53,859 bases of DNA from Lachnospiraceae bacterium (GTDB lineage Bacteria > Bacillota > Clostridia > Lachnospirales > Lachnospiraceae): positions 1 to 53,859 of the forward strand of contig CAAEWE010000075.1 of the NCBI GenBank assembly GCA_900759665.1. The letters are read 5' to 3'. A program made the translations under genes and the position numbers. Of the stretch, positions 1 through 8,599 are shown piece by piece; positions within the stretch are counted from its first letter, which is position 1; each line of letters opens with the position of its first letter. The notes beneath the pieces are model-generated. The model made no database searches, had not been told where the DNA came from, and was given only the letters and a program-made list of their open reading frames with translations.

Positions 1-180
1 AACCGGTTCCGGCTGTACCTGGGCAACAGGCTCAGGAGTGGTTTCGGTGACAGGCTCCTGATAAACCGGTTCCGGCTGTACCTGAGCAACAGGCTCAGGA
101 GTGGTTTCGGTGACAGGCTCCTGATAAACAGGTTCTGGCTGTACCTGGGCAACAGGTTCTGGTGCAGGTTGCCCAGCGGT
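1..180 (-). repeat. 63-bp in-frame tandem repeats (21 aa units)
   Basis: Units start near 3, 66 and 129 (period 63 bp), nearly identical. They encode a Pro/Glu/Val/Gln-rich 21-residue unit in the tail of the PadR-like protein and continue beyond the window edge. Confidence 0.85.
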
Positions 181-969
181 TCCATCATCATATGAAATAA
201 ATGAGGTTGCTGGAATATTCTCAAATTCGAACAGATCTCCATCCGAAGAAAAACCCATGTCATCCGAAGTGCCGGCTTCATCGTCACCAATGGAAAAATC
301 AAAATCCATCATGGCATTGGTGGCACCTCCGATATGGAAGGTATCTTCTGCATTAGCAGGAATATTAGCAGCAGCCTGCTGCATCATGGCGGGATTGATC
401 TGTGGTGTTGCATTCATCACAGGAACTGGCTGAGGCTCCGGAACAGGAGCAGCCTGAGGAGCTGCATTCATCACAGGAAGTGGCTGTGAACCGGAAGCAG
501 GAACTGCCTGAGGAGCTGCATTCATCACAGGAAGTGGCTGTGAACCGGAAGCAGGAACTGCCTGAGGAGCTGCATTCATCACGGGAGCAGCCTGTGAACC
601 GGAGACAGGAACCGCTTGTGGCTGGGAAGCAGGTGCAGTTTCTGCCGCACCGCTCATTAATAAAGAGCTGGCTCCCTGAAGATAACTGTTCCATGTCTGT
701 TGACAATATGTAAGACGCTCGCGTCCGGTATCGGTAATCTTGTAAAAACGACGGCTGCGGCCACCGATGTCTTTATGATAAACCTCAAGATAGCCATCAG
801 CCTGCATCTGCTTTAACAAAGGATAGAATGTATTCTCCGGTACATCAATCTTAGAACGGACATTCTGGACAATCTTAAAGCCTGAAATGCCCTCAGGCGT
901 GCTGGCCACAATTGATAAAATAACTGCATCGAGAATTAACTCACTGGTGTTAAACATCATAACATTCAT
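1..969 (-). CDS. PadR-like winged-helix regulator with a repeat-rich C-terminal tail (3' end outside the window)
   Basis: The reverse strand is open from the ATG at 969 to the window edge, so the C-terminus is missing. Residues about 5-85 read as a PadR-type winged helix: a helix starting ELILDAVILS, the motif ENTFYPLLKQMQADGYL, and a wing rich in Gly and Arg ending in KITDTGRERL. After about residue 110 the protein becomes Pro/Ala/Gln-rich and repetitive: an 18-residue unit with core PVMNAAPQA, in frame, at 407-620 (54-bp period), an acidic stretch, then a 21-residue unit with core PEPVAQVQPEPVYQEPV (63-bp period) running off the edge. PadR proteins are usually about 110-190 aa, so the tail is extra. 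An AAGGAAAGGG ribosome binding site precedes the start; ATGs at 960 and 957 are alternatives. The fold assignment is fairly sure; ligand and targets are unknown. Confidence 0.8.
   Translation of the reverse strand, partial: MNVMMFNTSELILDAVILSIVASTPEGISGFKIVQNVRSKIDVPENTFYPLLKQMQADGYLEVYHKDIGGRSRRFYKITDTGRERLTYCQQTWNSYLQGASSLLMSGAAETAPASQPQAVPVSGSQAAPVMNAAPQAVPASGSQPLPVMNAAPQAVPASGSQPLPVMNAAPQAAPVPEPQPVPVMNATPQINPAMMQQAAANIPANAEDTFHIGGATNAMMDFDFSIGDDEAGTSDDMGFSSDGDLFEFENIPATSFISYDDGTAGQPAPEPVAQVQPEPVYQEPVTETTPEPVAQVQPEPVYQEPVTETTPEPVAQVQPEPV
407..622 (-). repeat. 54-bp in-frame tandem repeats (18 aa units)
   Basis: Four near-identical units begin at 407, 461, 515 and 569 (period 54 bp). They encode Pro/Ala/Gln-rich 18-residue units with the core PVMNAAPQA inside the PadR-like gene. 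The repetition also creates long false ORFs on other frames. Confidence 0.85.
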
Positions 970-987
970 CCCTTTCCTTTTCGAAGT

Positions 988-1027
988 ACATATTATTCGT
1001 TTTGTCCGTATGATATGAATAATATGT
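988..1027. promoter_or_regulatory. 11-bp perfect inverted repeat upstream of the PadR-like gene
   Basis: ACATATTATTC at 988-998 and its exact reverse complement GAATAATATGT at 1017-1027, separated by 18 bp, lie 19 bp before the PadR-like start. ACAT/ATGT ends are typical of PadR operators, so autoregulation is a reasonable inference. No clear -35/-10 could be fixed around it. Confidence 0.5.
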
Positions 1028-1172
1028 GTTCTCTTACTCTTCCCTCTGATCATGTCGTAGAAATATCTGTTTCATAATCCGACATAACTTTGCATATTTT
1101 CACTACATACATTATCGTACGGATTGCAAAATAATGCAAGTGACGAAAATATACAATTTTTTATATATAAAG

Positions 1173-1195
1173 TTGGCAATATTGCCCATTGCCAA
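1173..1195. promoter_or_regulatory. Dyad TTGGCAAT-N7-ATTGCCAA in the padR/pfkA intergenic region
   Basis: TTGGCAAT at 1173-1180 and ATTGCCAA at 1188-1195 form a perfect 8-bp inverted repeat, and the 10-bp palindrome GCAATATTGC (1176-1185) is nested in it. It lies in a roughly 515-bp AT-rich region (970-1484) in which I see no gene. It may be an operator for either flanking gene; the binding protein is unknown. Confidence 0.4.
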
Positions 1196-1348
1196 TAAGA
1201 TGACATAATTATATCATACTTTTTATGAAAAATCAGCCTTTTTTTATAAAACGTGTAAATTCAAAAAGTATAAATTGCCTATAAAGTAAAAAGAGGCATA
1301 TATATTTCTTTCAATTGCAAAGTTTTTTTAAAAAAATCAAAAAAGGGA

Positions 1349-1377
1349 TTGAAAATAGTCTGATATCATAATAAAAT
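1349..1377 (+). promoter_or_regulatory. Probable pfkA promoter
   Basis: TTGAAA at 1349-1354, a 17-bp spacer and TAAAAT at 1372-1377 fit a sigma-A promoter, leaving about a 100-nt leader before the pfkA start at 1485. Confidence 0.5.
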
Positions 1378-1484
1378 AAATCTGTGTGCATATTATATAT
1401 TTTGTGCATTTTCTATTTTGCACAGATCATAGATAGAACATAATTAACGATGCCATGCATATTTATGGCAGAATGGAGGAAAAA

Positions 1485-2465
1485 ATGAGCACTAAGAAAG
1501 GAAAAATCGGAGTACTTACCAGTGGAGGAGATGCACCAGGCATGAATGCAGCCATTCGTGCGGTTGTTCGTACCGGTATTACCAGAGGTTATGACGTGTA
1601 TGGTATCCGCAGAGGATATAATGGTATTCTTCACAGAGAGATGGATCTTTTGACATTTAAGGATGTATCAGAAAAGCTGCAGCATGGAGGAACATTTTTG
1701 TTCACTGCAAGAAGTGCTGAGTTTCGTGAAATAGAAGGAAAGAAGAAGGCTGCCGAGATCTGCAAGGAGATGGGCATTGAAACACTGATCGTGATCGGAG
1801 GGGATGGATCCTTTACCGGAGCCAAGAATCTCTCGAAATTTGGTGTTGATATCATCGGTATTCCGGGAACGATCGATCTTGATATTGCATATACGGATTA
1901 TACGATCGGATTTGATACGGCAGTCAATACAGCGATGGAAGCTATTGACCGGCTTCGTGAAACCTCTAATTCCCATGAGCGCTGCAGTGTCGTAGAGGTT
2001 ATGGGACGTTCCGCAGGATATATTGCATTATGGTGCGGTATCGCCAATGGTGCGGAGGAGATTCTGCTGCCGGAGAAGTTTGATAATAATTATGATGCAC
2101 TGCTGGAGCAGATACATAAGAACCGTGAGCTTGGAATGACACATCAGATTGTTGTTAATGCAGAAGGTGTTGGTCATTCTGATGAACTCGCAAAACATAT
2201 CGAAGAAGCGACCGGTATTGAGACTAGAGCAACGATCCTTGGTCATCTGCAGAGAGGCGGAAGTCCGACAGCCAGAGACCGTTTTTATGCATCTATGATG
2301 GGTGCATATGCAGTGGATGTGATCGATCAGGGCAGAAAGAACCGTCTGATCGGATACAAGAACGGCAAGCTTTATGATGTGGATGTGGATGAGGCATTTG
2401 CAATGAAGAAGTCTATTGACGAATACGAGTATGAGATTGCCCGTGTACTTGGAACAAGAGAATAA
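1485..2465 (+). CDS. pfkA: ATP-dependent 6-phosphofructokinase
   Basis: Phosphorylates fructose 6-phosphate to the 1,6-bisphosphate in glycolysis. The 326-aa product has the family length. It shows the N-terminal nucleotide motif GVLTSGGDAPGMNAAIR, the GGDGS loop with Gly at the position that favours ATP over pyrophosphate, the active-site segment GIPGTIDLDIAYTDYTIGFDTA, and the sugar-phosphate motif VVEVMGRSAGYIA. The usual TIDND is TIDLD here: the Asn between the two catalytic Asp residues is Leu (codon CTT). The start is the ATG at 1485, behind GGAGG; an upstream in-frame ATG at 1455 has no good ribosome site. It is monocistronic, followed by a strong terminator. Confidence 0.95.
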   Translation: MSTKKGKIGVLTSGGDAPGMNAAIRAVVRTGITRGYDVYGIRRGYNGILHREMDLLTFKDVSEKLQHGGTFLFTARSAEFREIEGKKKAAEICKEMGIETLIVIGGDGSFTGAKNLSKFGVDIIGIPGTIDLDIAYTDYTIGFDTAVNTAMEAIDRLRETSNSHERCSVVEVMGRSAGYIALWCGIANGAEEILLPEKFDNNYDALLEQIHKNRELGMTHQIVVNAEGVGHSDELAKHIEEATGIETRATILGHLQRGGSPTARDRFYASMMGAYAVDVIDQGRKNRLIGYKNGKLYDVDVDEAFAMKKSIDEYEYEIARVLGTRE

Positions 2466-2476
2466 AACGCAACATT

Positions 2477-2519
2477 ATCACAAAAAGGAATCCTGCAATG
2501 GGATTCCTTTTTTTGTGAT
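2477..2519. terminator. Rho-independent terminator after pfkA, probably bidirectional
   Basis: A 17-bp stem, ATCACAAAAAGGAATCC at 2477-2493 pairing with 2501-2519, has A-rich and T-rich flanks within the arms. It serves pfkA and can also serve the convergent kinase operon ending at 2561. Confidence 0.85.
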
Positions 2520-2560
2520 ATAAGACCAGAGAGTAATACGGAAATGTACCGGTATTAAAA

Positions 2561-3982
2561 TCAGGAGGAATGTTGTGTCAGAGAAAAAGAAAAGTCTGTA
2601 CCGCTGCCCAGAATACTTGTGGTGTGGATATACTCATGATGGGCGTCGATGATTTCTTTTGTAATGGCAAGCCCGAGTCCGGAACCGGTTTTGTCTTTGC
2701 CACGGGATACATCTGTTTTATAGAAGCGGTCCCAGATGTGAGAAAGGCTTTCTTCCGGGATACCAATACCGTGATCACTGACGGTCACAAATACCTTCCC
2801 CTTTTGCACGGTTGTCTGGATCTCAATGGAGGAGTCGGAAGAGCTGAATTTAACAGCATTGTCGATGAGATTCTGGATGACCTGGGAAATTTTGTCACGG
2901 TCAGCATCTACAAACATGGAAGGAGCACTGAAGATCAGATGGACGGAAATATGCTTCTCTGTACAGCGTTTTTCAAAGCTGGAGGCGGCATTGCGGATCA
3001 GTTCGTTAATATCAAAGGTGGTATAGTTCAAAATGATACCATTGTTTTCGTAACGGTTCATTTCCAATAGCTGCTCGGTCAGTTTTGTGAGGCGTTCTGT
3101 TTCCATAAGAACAATCTTCAGATATTTTTCCTGGATCTCCGATGGTATCGTGCCGTCAAGGATGGCTCCTACGTATCCGCGGATATTCGTGAGAGGAGAG
3201 CGGAAATCGTGAGAGACATTGGCCACAAAATCCTTCTGATATGCATTGGCATTTTGACTGAAGGATGCCAGACTCTCTAAGGAAGTGATCAGGGAAGAGT
3301 ATTCCCGGAACGGAAGCTTCTCCATATTCTTGTGGAAATGCCCCTTGGAATATTCCCGGACTGTCTGAAGGATCTGACGGATCGGATGAAGAGTGAGACA
3401 GTATAATTGAACCATGATCACCAGCAGGATCAGAAAAAAAAGGGTGAAGCAGATGTTAAGCCTGTGGATGAGATGCCGGGCATCTGATCGAAGCTCTTTT
3501 AATGAAGTGATGATTACGAGATAACCGTTTAAATCATTGTCTTCAGACAGCGGGTAAATGACAGAAAGCGTCTCCGCAGGAAGAGAAGCACTTTTGAGGT
3601 GCCCAATGTAGGTATCGTTATCAAGAAAAGTTGGATTCAGGTCGTTGAAATTTTGTCCCTCCAGACTTCTGGAATTTGTTGAATCGACAGAAATCCGGCC
3701 GGTTGTGTCCACAAGAAAATAGCGTGCATGGCTCATGGTCTGCAGGGAAGACAACCGTTCCCGCAAAGAGTATTCTGTGTGATCATCAAATTCATTGATG
3801 GACTTCACGTTGAAAAAGTAACGCTTAGAGAGGGAACTGGCCTCCTCGTAAAGAGCCGCCTGCCGGTCGGAGATCATGAAACCGGAGACGAGACGGACTC
3901 CCAGAAAATGCATTAACAGGAACATTGCCAGCATTAACAGGAGGTAGGTATTGATATAAATAAATCGAATGGATACTTTCAT
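2561..3982 (-). CDS. Membrane sensor histidine kinase (HAMP/HisKA/HATPase_c)
   Basis: Partner of the response regulator directly upstream. From the chosen ATG at 3982 (GGAG 8 nt upstream) the protein has 473 aa. It has a membrane segment at about residues 7-29, an extracytoplasmic sensor region of about 145 residues, a second membrane segment at about 176-197, a HAMP-like linker, and the H-box VSHDFRSPLTN with His258. These are followed by the N-box NLIDNAVKF, the G1 box DHGIGIPEE, the F-box DRFYKTD and the G2 box GSGLGLAI. The longer reading from 4054 would begin inside the intercistronic hairpin and is less likely. Third gene of the mutS2 - regulator - kinase operon. The stimulus cannot be read from the sequence. 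Confidence 0.92.
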   Translation of the reverse strand: MKVSIRFIYINTYLLLMLAMFLLMHFLGVRLVSGFMISDRQAALYEEASSLSKRYFFNVKSINEFDDHTEYSLRERLSSLQTMSHARYFLVDTTGRISVDSTNSRSLEGQNFNDLNPTFLDNDTYIGHLKSASLPAETLSVIYPLSEDNDLNGYLVIITSLKELRSDARHLIHRLNICFTLFFLILLVIMVQLYCLTLHPIRQILQTVREYSKGHFHKNMEKLPFREYSSLITSLESLASFSQNANAYQKDFVANVSHDFRSPLTNIRGYVGAILDGTIPSEIQEKYLKIVLMETERLTKLTEQLLEMNRYENNGIILNYTTFDINELIRNAASSFEKRCTEKHISVHLIFSAPSMFVDADRDKISQVIQNLIDNAVKFSSSDSSIEIQTTVQKGKVFVTVSDHGIGIPEESLSHIWDRFYKTDVSRGKDKTGSGLGLAITKEIIDAHHEYIHTTSILGSGTDFSFSLTQHSS

Positions 3983-4018
3983 AAAATTTCTCCGTTTAAT
4001 CCCGTAAGTGCAAAGTAA

Positions 4019-4046
4019 GGATGGAACAAAATGATCTGTTCCATCC
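4019..4046. other. Intercistronic hairpin between response regulator and kinase genes
   Basis: GGATGGAACA (4019-4028) pairs perfectly with TGTTCCATCC (4037-4046) across an 8-nt loop. No T-run follows on the transcribed strand, so it looks like an RNA-processing or stability element, or an operator, rather than a terminator. Confidence 0.5.
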
Positions 4047-4080
4047 GGGCGCACCTGCGGGGAATTTGACCAAAATGCAT

Positions 4081-4788
4081 TTAAGCGTGGTATTCAAATT
4101 TGTAGCCGACGCCCCATACAGTGGAAATATTCCAGCCGGCCGGTTGTGGAAATTTCTCACGAAGTCTTTTGATGTGGACGTCTACAGTACGGGTATCACC
4201 AATATAATCATAACTCCAGATATTGTCCAGAAGCTGTTCACGGGTAAATACCTGATTTGGGTGGGATGCTAAAAAATAGAAGAGCTCCAGTTCCTTTGGC
4301 GGCATTTCGACCCGCTGTTTAAAGTAATAAACCGAATAATCCGTCAGGTTGATCACAAGGTTTGGATAGGTGACGCATTCCTTCGGGACGGATTCTGTTT
4401 CCGGAGTGGTTGTTTCGTGGGAGTAACGCCGTAAAACAGCCTTGATCCGTGCGACCAGCTCCTTGGTGTCAAAAGGCTTCATGACATAATCATCGGCACC
4501 AAGCTCCAGACCAAGAACTTTGTCAAAGGTTTCTCCTTTGGCGGACAACATGATCACCGGAAGATTGGAAGTCTTGCGGAGTTCCCGCAGCACATCATAT
4601 CCACTCATGCCCGGAAGCATGATATCAAGTACAAGCAGATCTGGCTGATAGCTCTGGATCGCAGCCAGAGCAGCTTCCCCATCATTGGCAATAAAGGTGT
4701 CGAAGCATTCTTTGATTAAATATAAACTAACAAGTTCAGCGATATTGTTGTCGTCATCTACAATTAAAATTTTTTGTTTCTCTGCCAT
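4081..4788 (-). CDS. OmpR/PhoB-family response regulator
   Basis: DNA-binding partner of the kinase encoded 98 bp downstream. The 235-aa protein has a receiver domain (residues 1-120) with the acidic cluster DDD (11-13), phosphoacceptor Asp55 in LLVLDIMLPG, Ser82 and Lys104 in VMKPFD. A winged-helix effector domain follows with TREQLLDNIW and the recognition segment RTVDVHIKRLREK. It starts 27 bp after the mutS2 stop, behind a GGAGAAG ribosome site, so it is probably cotranscribed with mutS2. Its regulon is unknown. Confidence 0.95.
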   Translation of the reverse strand: MAEKQKILIVDDDNNIAELVSLYLIKECFDTFIANDGEAALAAIQSYQPDLLVLDIMLPGMSGYDVLRELRKTSNLPVIMLSAKGETFDKVLGLELGADDYVMKPFDTKELVARIKAVLRRYSHETTTPETESVPKECVTYPNLVINLTDYSVYYFKQRVEMPPKELELFYFLASHPNQVFTREQLLDNIWSYDYIGDTRTVDVHIKRLREKFPQPAGWNISTVWGVGYKFEYHA

Positions 4789-4815
4789 TTCATCTTCTCC
4801 ATTTCATAACATATT

Positions 4816-7200
4816 CTATTTGAAGGAAACGATGGTAACTCCCATATCTCCTTCACCGAACTCACCCAGGCGATAGGATTTGACGTATTTAAGCCGGGCA
4901 AGCTGTTGATGGACAGCCTTGCGGAGTGCTCCGGTTCCGCGGCCGTGGATCACGGTGACTTGTGACATGTGTGCAAGATAAGCATCATCCAGATATTTAT
5001 TTAACACAGGCATTGCTTCATCCACGGTCATGCCGATCAGATTGACCTCCTGGTGAACCGAGGCGGCTTTATCAATACGGATCCTGCCGCTGCCACTGTG
5101 GCGTTTCTCCGGCTGTGCCGGCTTTTCGTCCGGAAGAAGCTCCAGATTTCTGATATTTACCTGGGTCCGAAGCAGACCAGCCTGCACGAAAAGATCCCCT
5201 TTTTCATTTGGCAGGGTACTGACGGTTCCGTTTGCGTTCAGTGTAAGGATATGGACATTGGAACCGATCATCAGATCGGAAGCTTTGAGGGCTTTTTTCT
5301 TTCGTTTCTGCGGTATGTTTTTACCGGCCTGATCCTGATGTTTATTCATGCGGCTGCGGAGTGCAGTACGTTCCTTCTCCATTTCCTGGATGTGGCGGTC
5401 ACTTTTTGCCCATTTGGTATATTTACGAATGGTGTCGTCTGCCACGGTTTTTGCCTCGGAAAGGATCCGGCTGGCTTCCTGATTGGCATTCTGCAGGATC
5501 TTTTCCCGGGATTGTTCCAGTTTTTCGGTTTTTTCACGAAGCTCCTTTTTGAGCTGTGATATTTCTTTACGGCTTTCGGAGATTGTTTTGTGTTCCTGTT
5601 CCAGACGAATGCGGGAGGCCTCCAGATCACTCAGAACATCTTCGAAGTTCCGGGCATCGGAGGAAACCCGTTCTTTCGCATCCTCAATAATGTCCGGAGC
5701 GAGCCCTAATTTGCCGGATATGGCAAAGGCGTTGCTTTTGCCGGGAATACCGATCAGAAGACGGTATGTAGGCTGCAGGGTCGAAACATCGAACTCACAG
5801 CAGGCATTTTGGACACCAGGCGTCTGCAAAGCGTAAAGCTTTAATTCGCTGTAATGAGTGGTTGCCATGACAAGACAGCCCCGTTTGTGCAGATTGGCAA
5901 GGATTGCTGTAGCAAGAGCGGCACCCTCGGTAGGATCTGTTCCGGCTCCCAGCTCATCAAAAAGCACGAGACTGTCTGTATCAGCCTTCTCTAAAATGGA
6001 TATGGTATTGACCATATGGGAGGAAAATGTACTCAGGCTCTGTTCAATACTCTGCTCATCTCCGATATCAGCGTAAACTTCATGGAATATTTTCAATGAG
6101 GAATTATCAAATGCCGGAATATGCAGTCCGGCCTGCCCCATGAGACAGAATAATCCCACTGTTTTCAGAGAGACGGTCTTGCCACCGGTGTTTGGTCCTG
6201 TAACTACCAGCAGGGAAAAATCCCTGCCCATATGAATATCAATGGGAACGACCTTTGCTGCGTCGATCAGAGGGTGGCGTCCCTTTTTGATCTCAATATA
6301 CCCTTCCTCGGGAAAAAGCGGACGTGTACCGTGCATTTTTTTGGAGAGCATGGCACGTGCAAAGATAAAGTCGAGTTCAGATAACACCCGGTAATCCTGT
6401 TCCAGAAAGAAGGACTGCTCTGCAGCAAGATTGCTCAGGTCGGCAAGGATCCGGTCAATCTCTTCCTGTTCCTGAAGCTCCAGCTGGCGGATGTCGTTGT
6501 TTAATTTGACGACAGCGGCAGGCTCGATAAAAAGTGTGGAGCCGGTTGAGGACTGATCGTGAAGCATGCCACGGAAGGAGGAACGGTACTCTGCCTTGAC
6601 GGGCAGACAGTATCGTCCGTTCCTCATCGTGATAATGGAATCCTGAAGCATGCTGCGGGCAGAACTGCCTAGGATGCTGTTGAGCTGTTCGTGGATACGG
6701 TCGTTGGTCAGCCTGAGCTGGCGGCGGACCTGGGACAGACCAGTGGATGCGTCGTCTGCAATCTGGTCATTGTCCGGGATACATCTGCGGATCTCCTGCA
6801 TCAGCGGTGATAGTGGTTCGATCAGCTGATAGCGTTCATTCAGGGAATCTCCGGTGGAATCATCCTCGTGGAGTGCCTGACGGAAATAATTTTTGACAGA
6901 AGCTGCTGCGGATAATAAACGTGCAATATCCAAAAGCTCATGGATGCCCAGAGATGAACCGATATCGAGACGTTTCAGGGAGGGACGGATATCCTGAATG
7001 CCGTGAAAGGATAATTCTCCCTTGGTTAAAATATGAGTAAGGGCATCGGAGGTTTCCCTCTGTGCCGTTTCAATCCAATGTCTGTCTGTCTGTGGCCGGA
7101 GTTTACGGCAGGCTTCCTTTCCGGAAGGGGAGGAAGCGAAAGAGACGAGTTGTTCTATGATCTTATTATATTCTAATGTATGTAATGCTTTTTCATTCAT
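4816..7200 (-). CDS. mutS2: MutS2 family ATPase/endonuclease
   Basis: MutS2 acts on branched DNA and in ribosome rescue rather than in mismatch repair; it lacks the MutS mismatch-recognition domains. The 794-aa protein has the family length. It shows the lever/clamp region (about 1-300), Walker A GPNTGGKT at 335-342, Walker B followed by LVLFDELGAGTDPTEG, a long coiled coil (about 515-630, Glu/Lys/Gln-rich), a KOW-like segment, and a C-terminal Smr nuclease domain (about 718-794) with VTVIHGRGTGALR. The start at 7200 has GAGG 10 nt upstream. It heads an operon with the two-component genes, an association that may only reflect cotranscription. Confidence 0.95.
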   Translation of the reverse strand: MNEKALHTLEYNKIIEQLVSFASSPSGKEACRKLRPQTDRHWIETAQRETSDALTHILTKGELSFHGIQDIRPSLKRLDIGSSLGIHELLDIARLLSAAASVKNYFRQALHEDDSTGDSLNERYQLIEPLSPLMQEIRRCIPDNDQIADDASTGLSQVRRQLRLTNDRIHEQLNSILGSSARSMLQDSIITMRNGRYCLPVKAEYRSSFRGMLHDQSSTGSTLFIEPAAVVKLNNDIRQLELQEQEEIDRILADLSNLAAEQSFFLEQDYRVLSELDFIFARAMLSKKMHGTRPLFPEEGYIEIKKGRHPLIDAAKVVPIDIHMGRDFSLLVVTGPNTGGKTVSLKTVGLFCLMGQAGLHIPAFDNSSLKIFHEVYADIGDEQSIEQSLSTFSSHMVNTISILEKADTDSLVLFDELGAGTDPTEGAALATAILANLHKRGCLVMATTHYSELKLYALQTPGVQNACCEFDVSTLQPTYRLLIGIPGKSNAFAISGKLGLAPDIIEDAKERVSSDARNFEDVLSDLEASRIRLEQEHKTISESRKEISQLKKELREKTEKLEQSREKILQNANQEASRILSEAKTVADDTIRKYTKWAKSDRHIQEMEKERTALRSRMNKHQDQAGKNIPQKRKKKALKASDLMIGSNVHILTLNANGTVSTLPNEKGDLFVQAGLLRTQVNIRNLELLPDEKPAQPEKRHSGSGRIRIDKAASVHQEVNLIGMTVDEAMPVLNKYLDDAYLAHMSQVTVIHGRGTGALRKAVHQQLARLKYVKSYRLGEFGEGDMGVTIVSFK

Positions 7201-7369
7201 ATTTGATAAACCTCATTTCAATACGATTAACAACATCATACACCACACAGTCAGGATACTGCAAGATAATTTTGAAATATCGTATTTACGGCTTATTCAT
7301 AAACTATTCATATGTATGTGATATACTTTATATAAAACTGTTATCATGGCACATGGAGAAATATAGAAT

Positions 7370-8599
7370 ATGAATAAAAAAACGCTGGAGACAGACCAGG
7401 AGTACTGCTTTTTGAAGGAGGCGGTCCGGGAATCCTGTGGTGAAAGGAAAGGGATGCGGACAGTGCTTGGAAAACTGTTGTTTGCAGCTTTGATGGCGGC
7501 GGTTTTTGGCAGCATAGCATCTGTTGCATTCTGGAAGGTGCAGAATGTGCTGGAAAAGAGAGATGCCAGGATCTACCGGGAAAAGCTGTTGCAGAGTAAT
7601 CAGGACGAGAAGAGCGGACAGGATGAGAGTAGCAGCCAGAAGTCAGATTCTGAAATGATCGCTGCTTATGAAAATTATTGGAATCGTATATCAGAAGTAG
7701 GAATGCAGTGCAATAAAGCAGTGGTGTCCGTGGGGCAGCTTCACAAAGAAAGCTGGTATCAGAAGAGTGAAAAAACAGAGACTGTCCAGAGTGGTCTTAT
7801 TTTTCAGCGAAAGGGAGCCTATTTGTATGTGCTTACCCAGCCTACGGCTCTGGTTGGGAAAAAAACGCTTGAGGTGGAATTTACAGATGGCAGAAAGGCG
7901 GAGGCGGAGCTTGAGGCAGAAGATCGGAATCTGGAAATTGCAGTGATCCGGATAAAGATCACAGATATTTCAGATGATACCATGAGTGCTATTTCGGCGA
8001 TGGATTTTACCGGTTACAGGAAGGATATTTCCCTTGATCTCAGCGACAGGGTGGTTTTTTTTGGCTGTCCCAATGGAATCATGAGATCTGTAATGCTGGG
8101 AAACATTGTCAATACGGATCTGTCTGCACAGGTCATGGATGGAACACTTTCTCTGTACGCCACAGATATTGGATATACAGAGGGTGGTAATGGATTTGTG
8201 GCAGATGTGGAGGGAAATGTAGTTGGGATCATGACAGATGCTTACAGAGACATTACCGGAGAGAATAACTGGGCATTTATTAAAATAGAGGATGTTGCGG
8301 CAGCAGCAAAGGCGATCGTTGATCGTCAAAAGCCGGTCACCTTTGGAATCCGTGGAAAAGATATTGCGGATCAAAATGGTGTTTATGTGACGGAAGTTGA
8401 GATTAAATCGCCTGCTTATCACGGCGGAGTCCGGGTGGCAGATGTGATCTGTGCCATGGATGGCTGCAACATAAAAAGTATGAAGGATCTCCGCCTGTGT
8501 CTTTCCACTCATGAGAGAGGGGATAAGGTCACGATCCGGTTAAAAAGGGAAAACGGCGGCAGCCAGATCCGTAAAACAGTAAAAGTGGAACTAAAGTAA
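7370..8599 (+). CDS. Membrane-anchored HtrA-like PDZ protein with a degenerate protease domain
   Basis: The 409-aa protein has a cytoplasmic N-terminus, one membrane helix at about residues 34-56, a Ser/Gln/Asp-rich linker, a chymotrypsin-fold domain (about 110-315) and a PDZ domain (about 325-405, with GVYVTEVEIKSPAYHGGVRVADVI). The order matches HtrA/DegP anchored proteases, but the catalytic positions are not kept. The usual TNxHV histidine segment reads LTQPTAL (155-161), the DLAV aspartate reads LEIAV (188-192), and the GNSGG serine loop reads EGGNGFV (271-277). It is therefore probably a pseudoprotease: a peptide-binding or scaffold protein outside the membrane. It is divergent from mutS2 with 169 bp between. 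That it is inactive is inferred from alignment by eye. Confidence 0.8.
   Translation: MNKKTLETDQEYCFLKEAVRESCGERKGMRTVLGKLLFAALMAAVFGSIASVAFWKVQNVLEKRDARIYREKLLQSNQDEKSGQDESSSQKSDSEMIAAYENYWNRISEVGMQCNKAVVSVGQLHKESWYQKSEKTETVQSGLIFQRKGAYLYVLTQPTALVGKKTLEVEFTDGRKAEAELEAEDRNLEIAVIRIKITDISDDTMSAISAMDFTGYRKDISLDLSDRVVFFGCPNGIMRSVMLGNIVNTDLSAQVMDGTLSLYATDIGYTEGGNGFVADVEGNVVGIMTDAYRDITGENNWAFIKIEDVAAAAKAIVDRQKPVTFGIRGKDIADQNGVYVTEVEIKSPAYHGGVRVADVICAMDGCNIKSMKDLRLCLSTHERGDKVTIRLKRENGGSQIRKTVKVELK

Noticed and set aside
365..713. Cys/Ser-rich and Glu/Gln-rich frames in the first kilobase
   Set aside because: They are out-of-frame readings of the tandem repeats in the PadR-like gene, which runs open from 969 to the edge.
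2570..3070. Forward frame of 166 codons inside the kinase gene
   Set aside because: It is antisense to conserved kinase motifs, with no start signal of its own.
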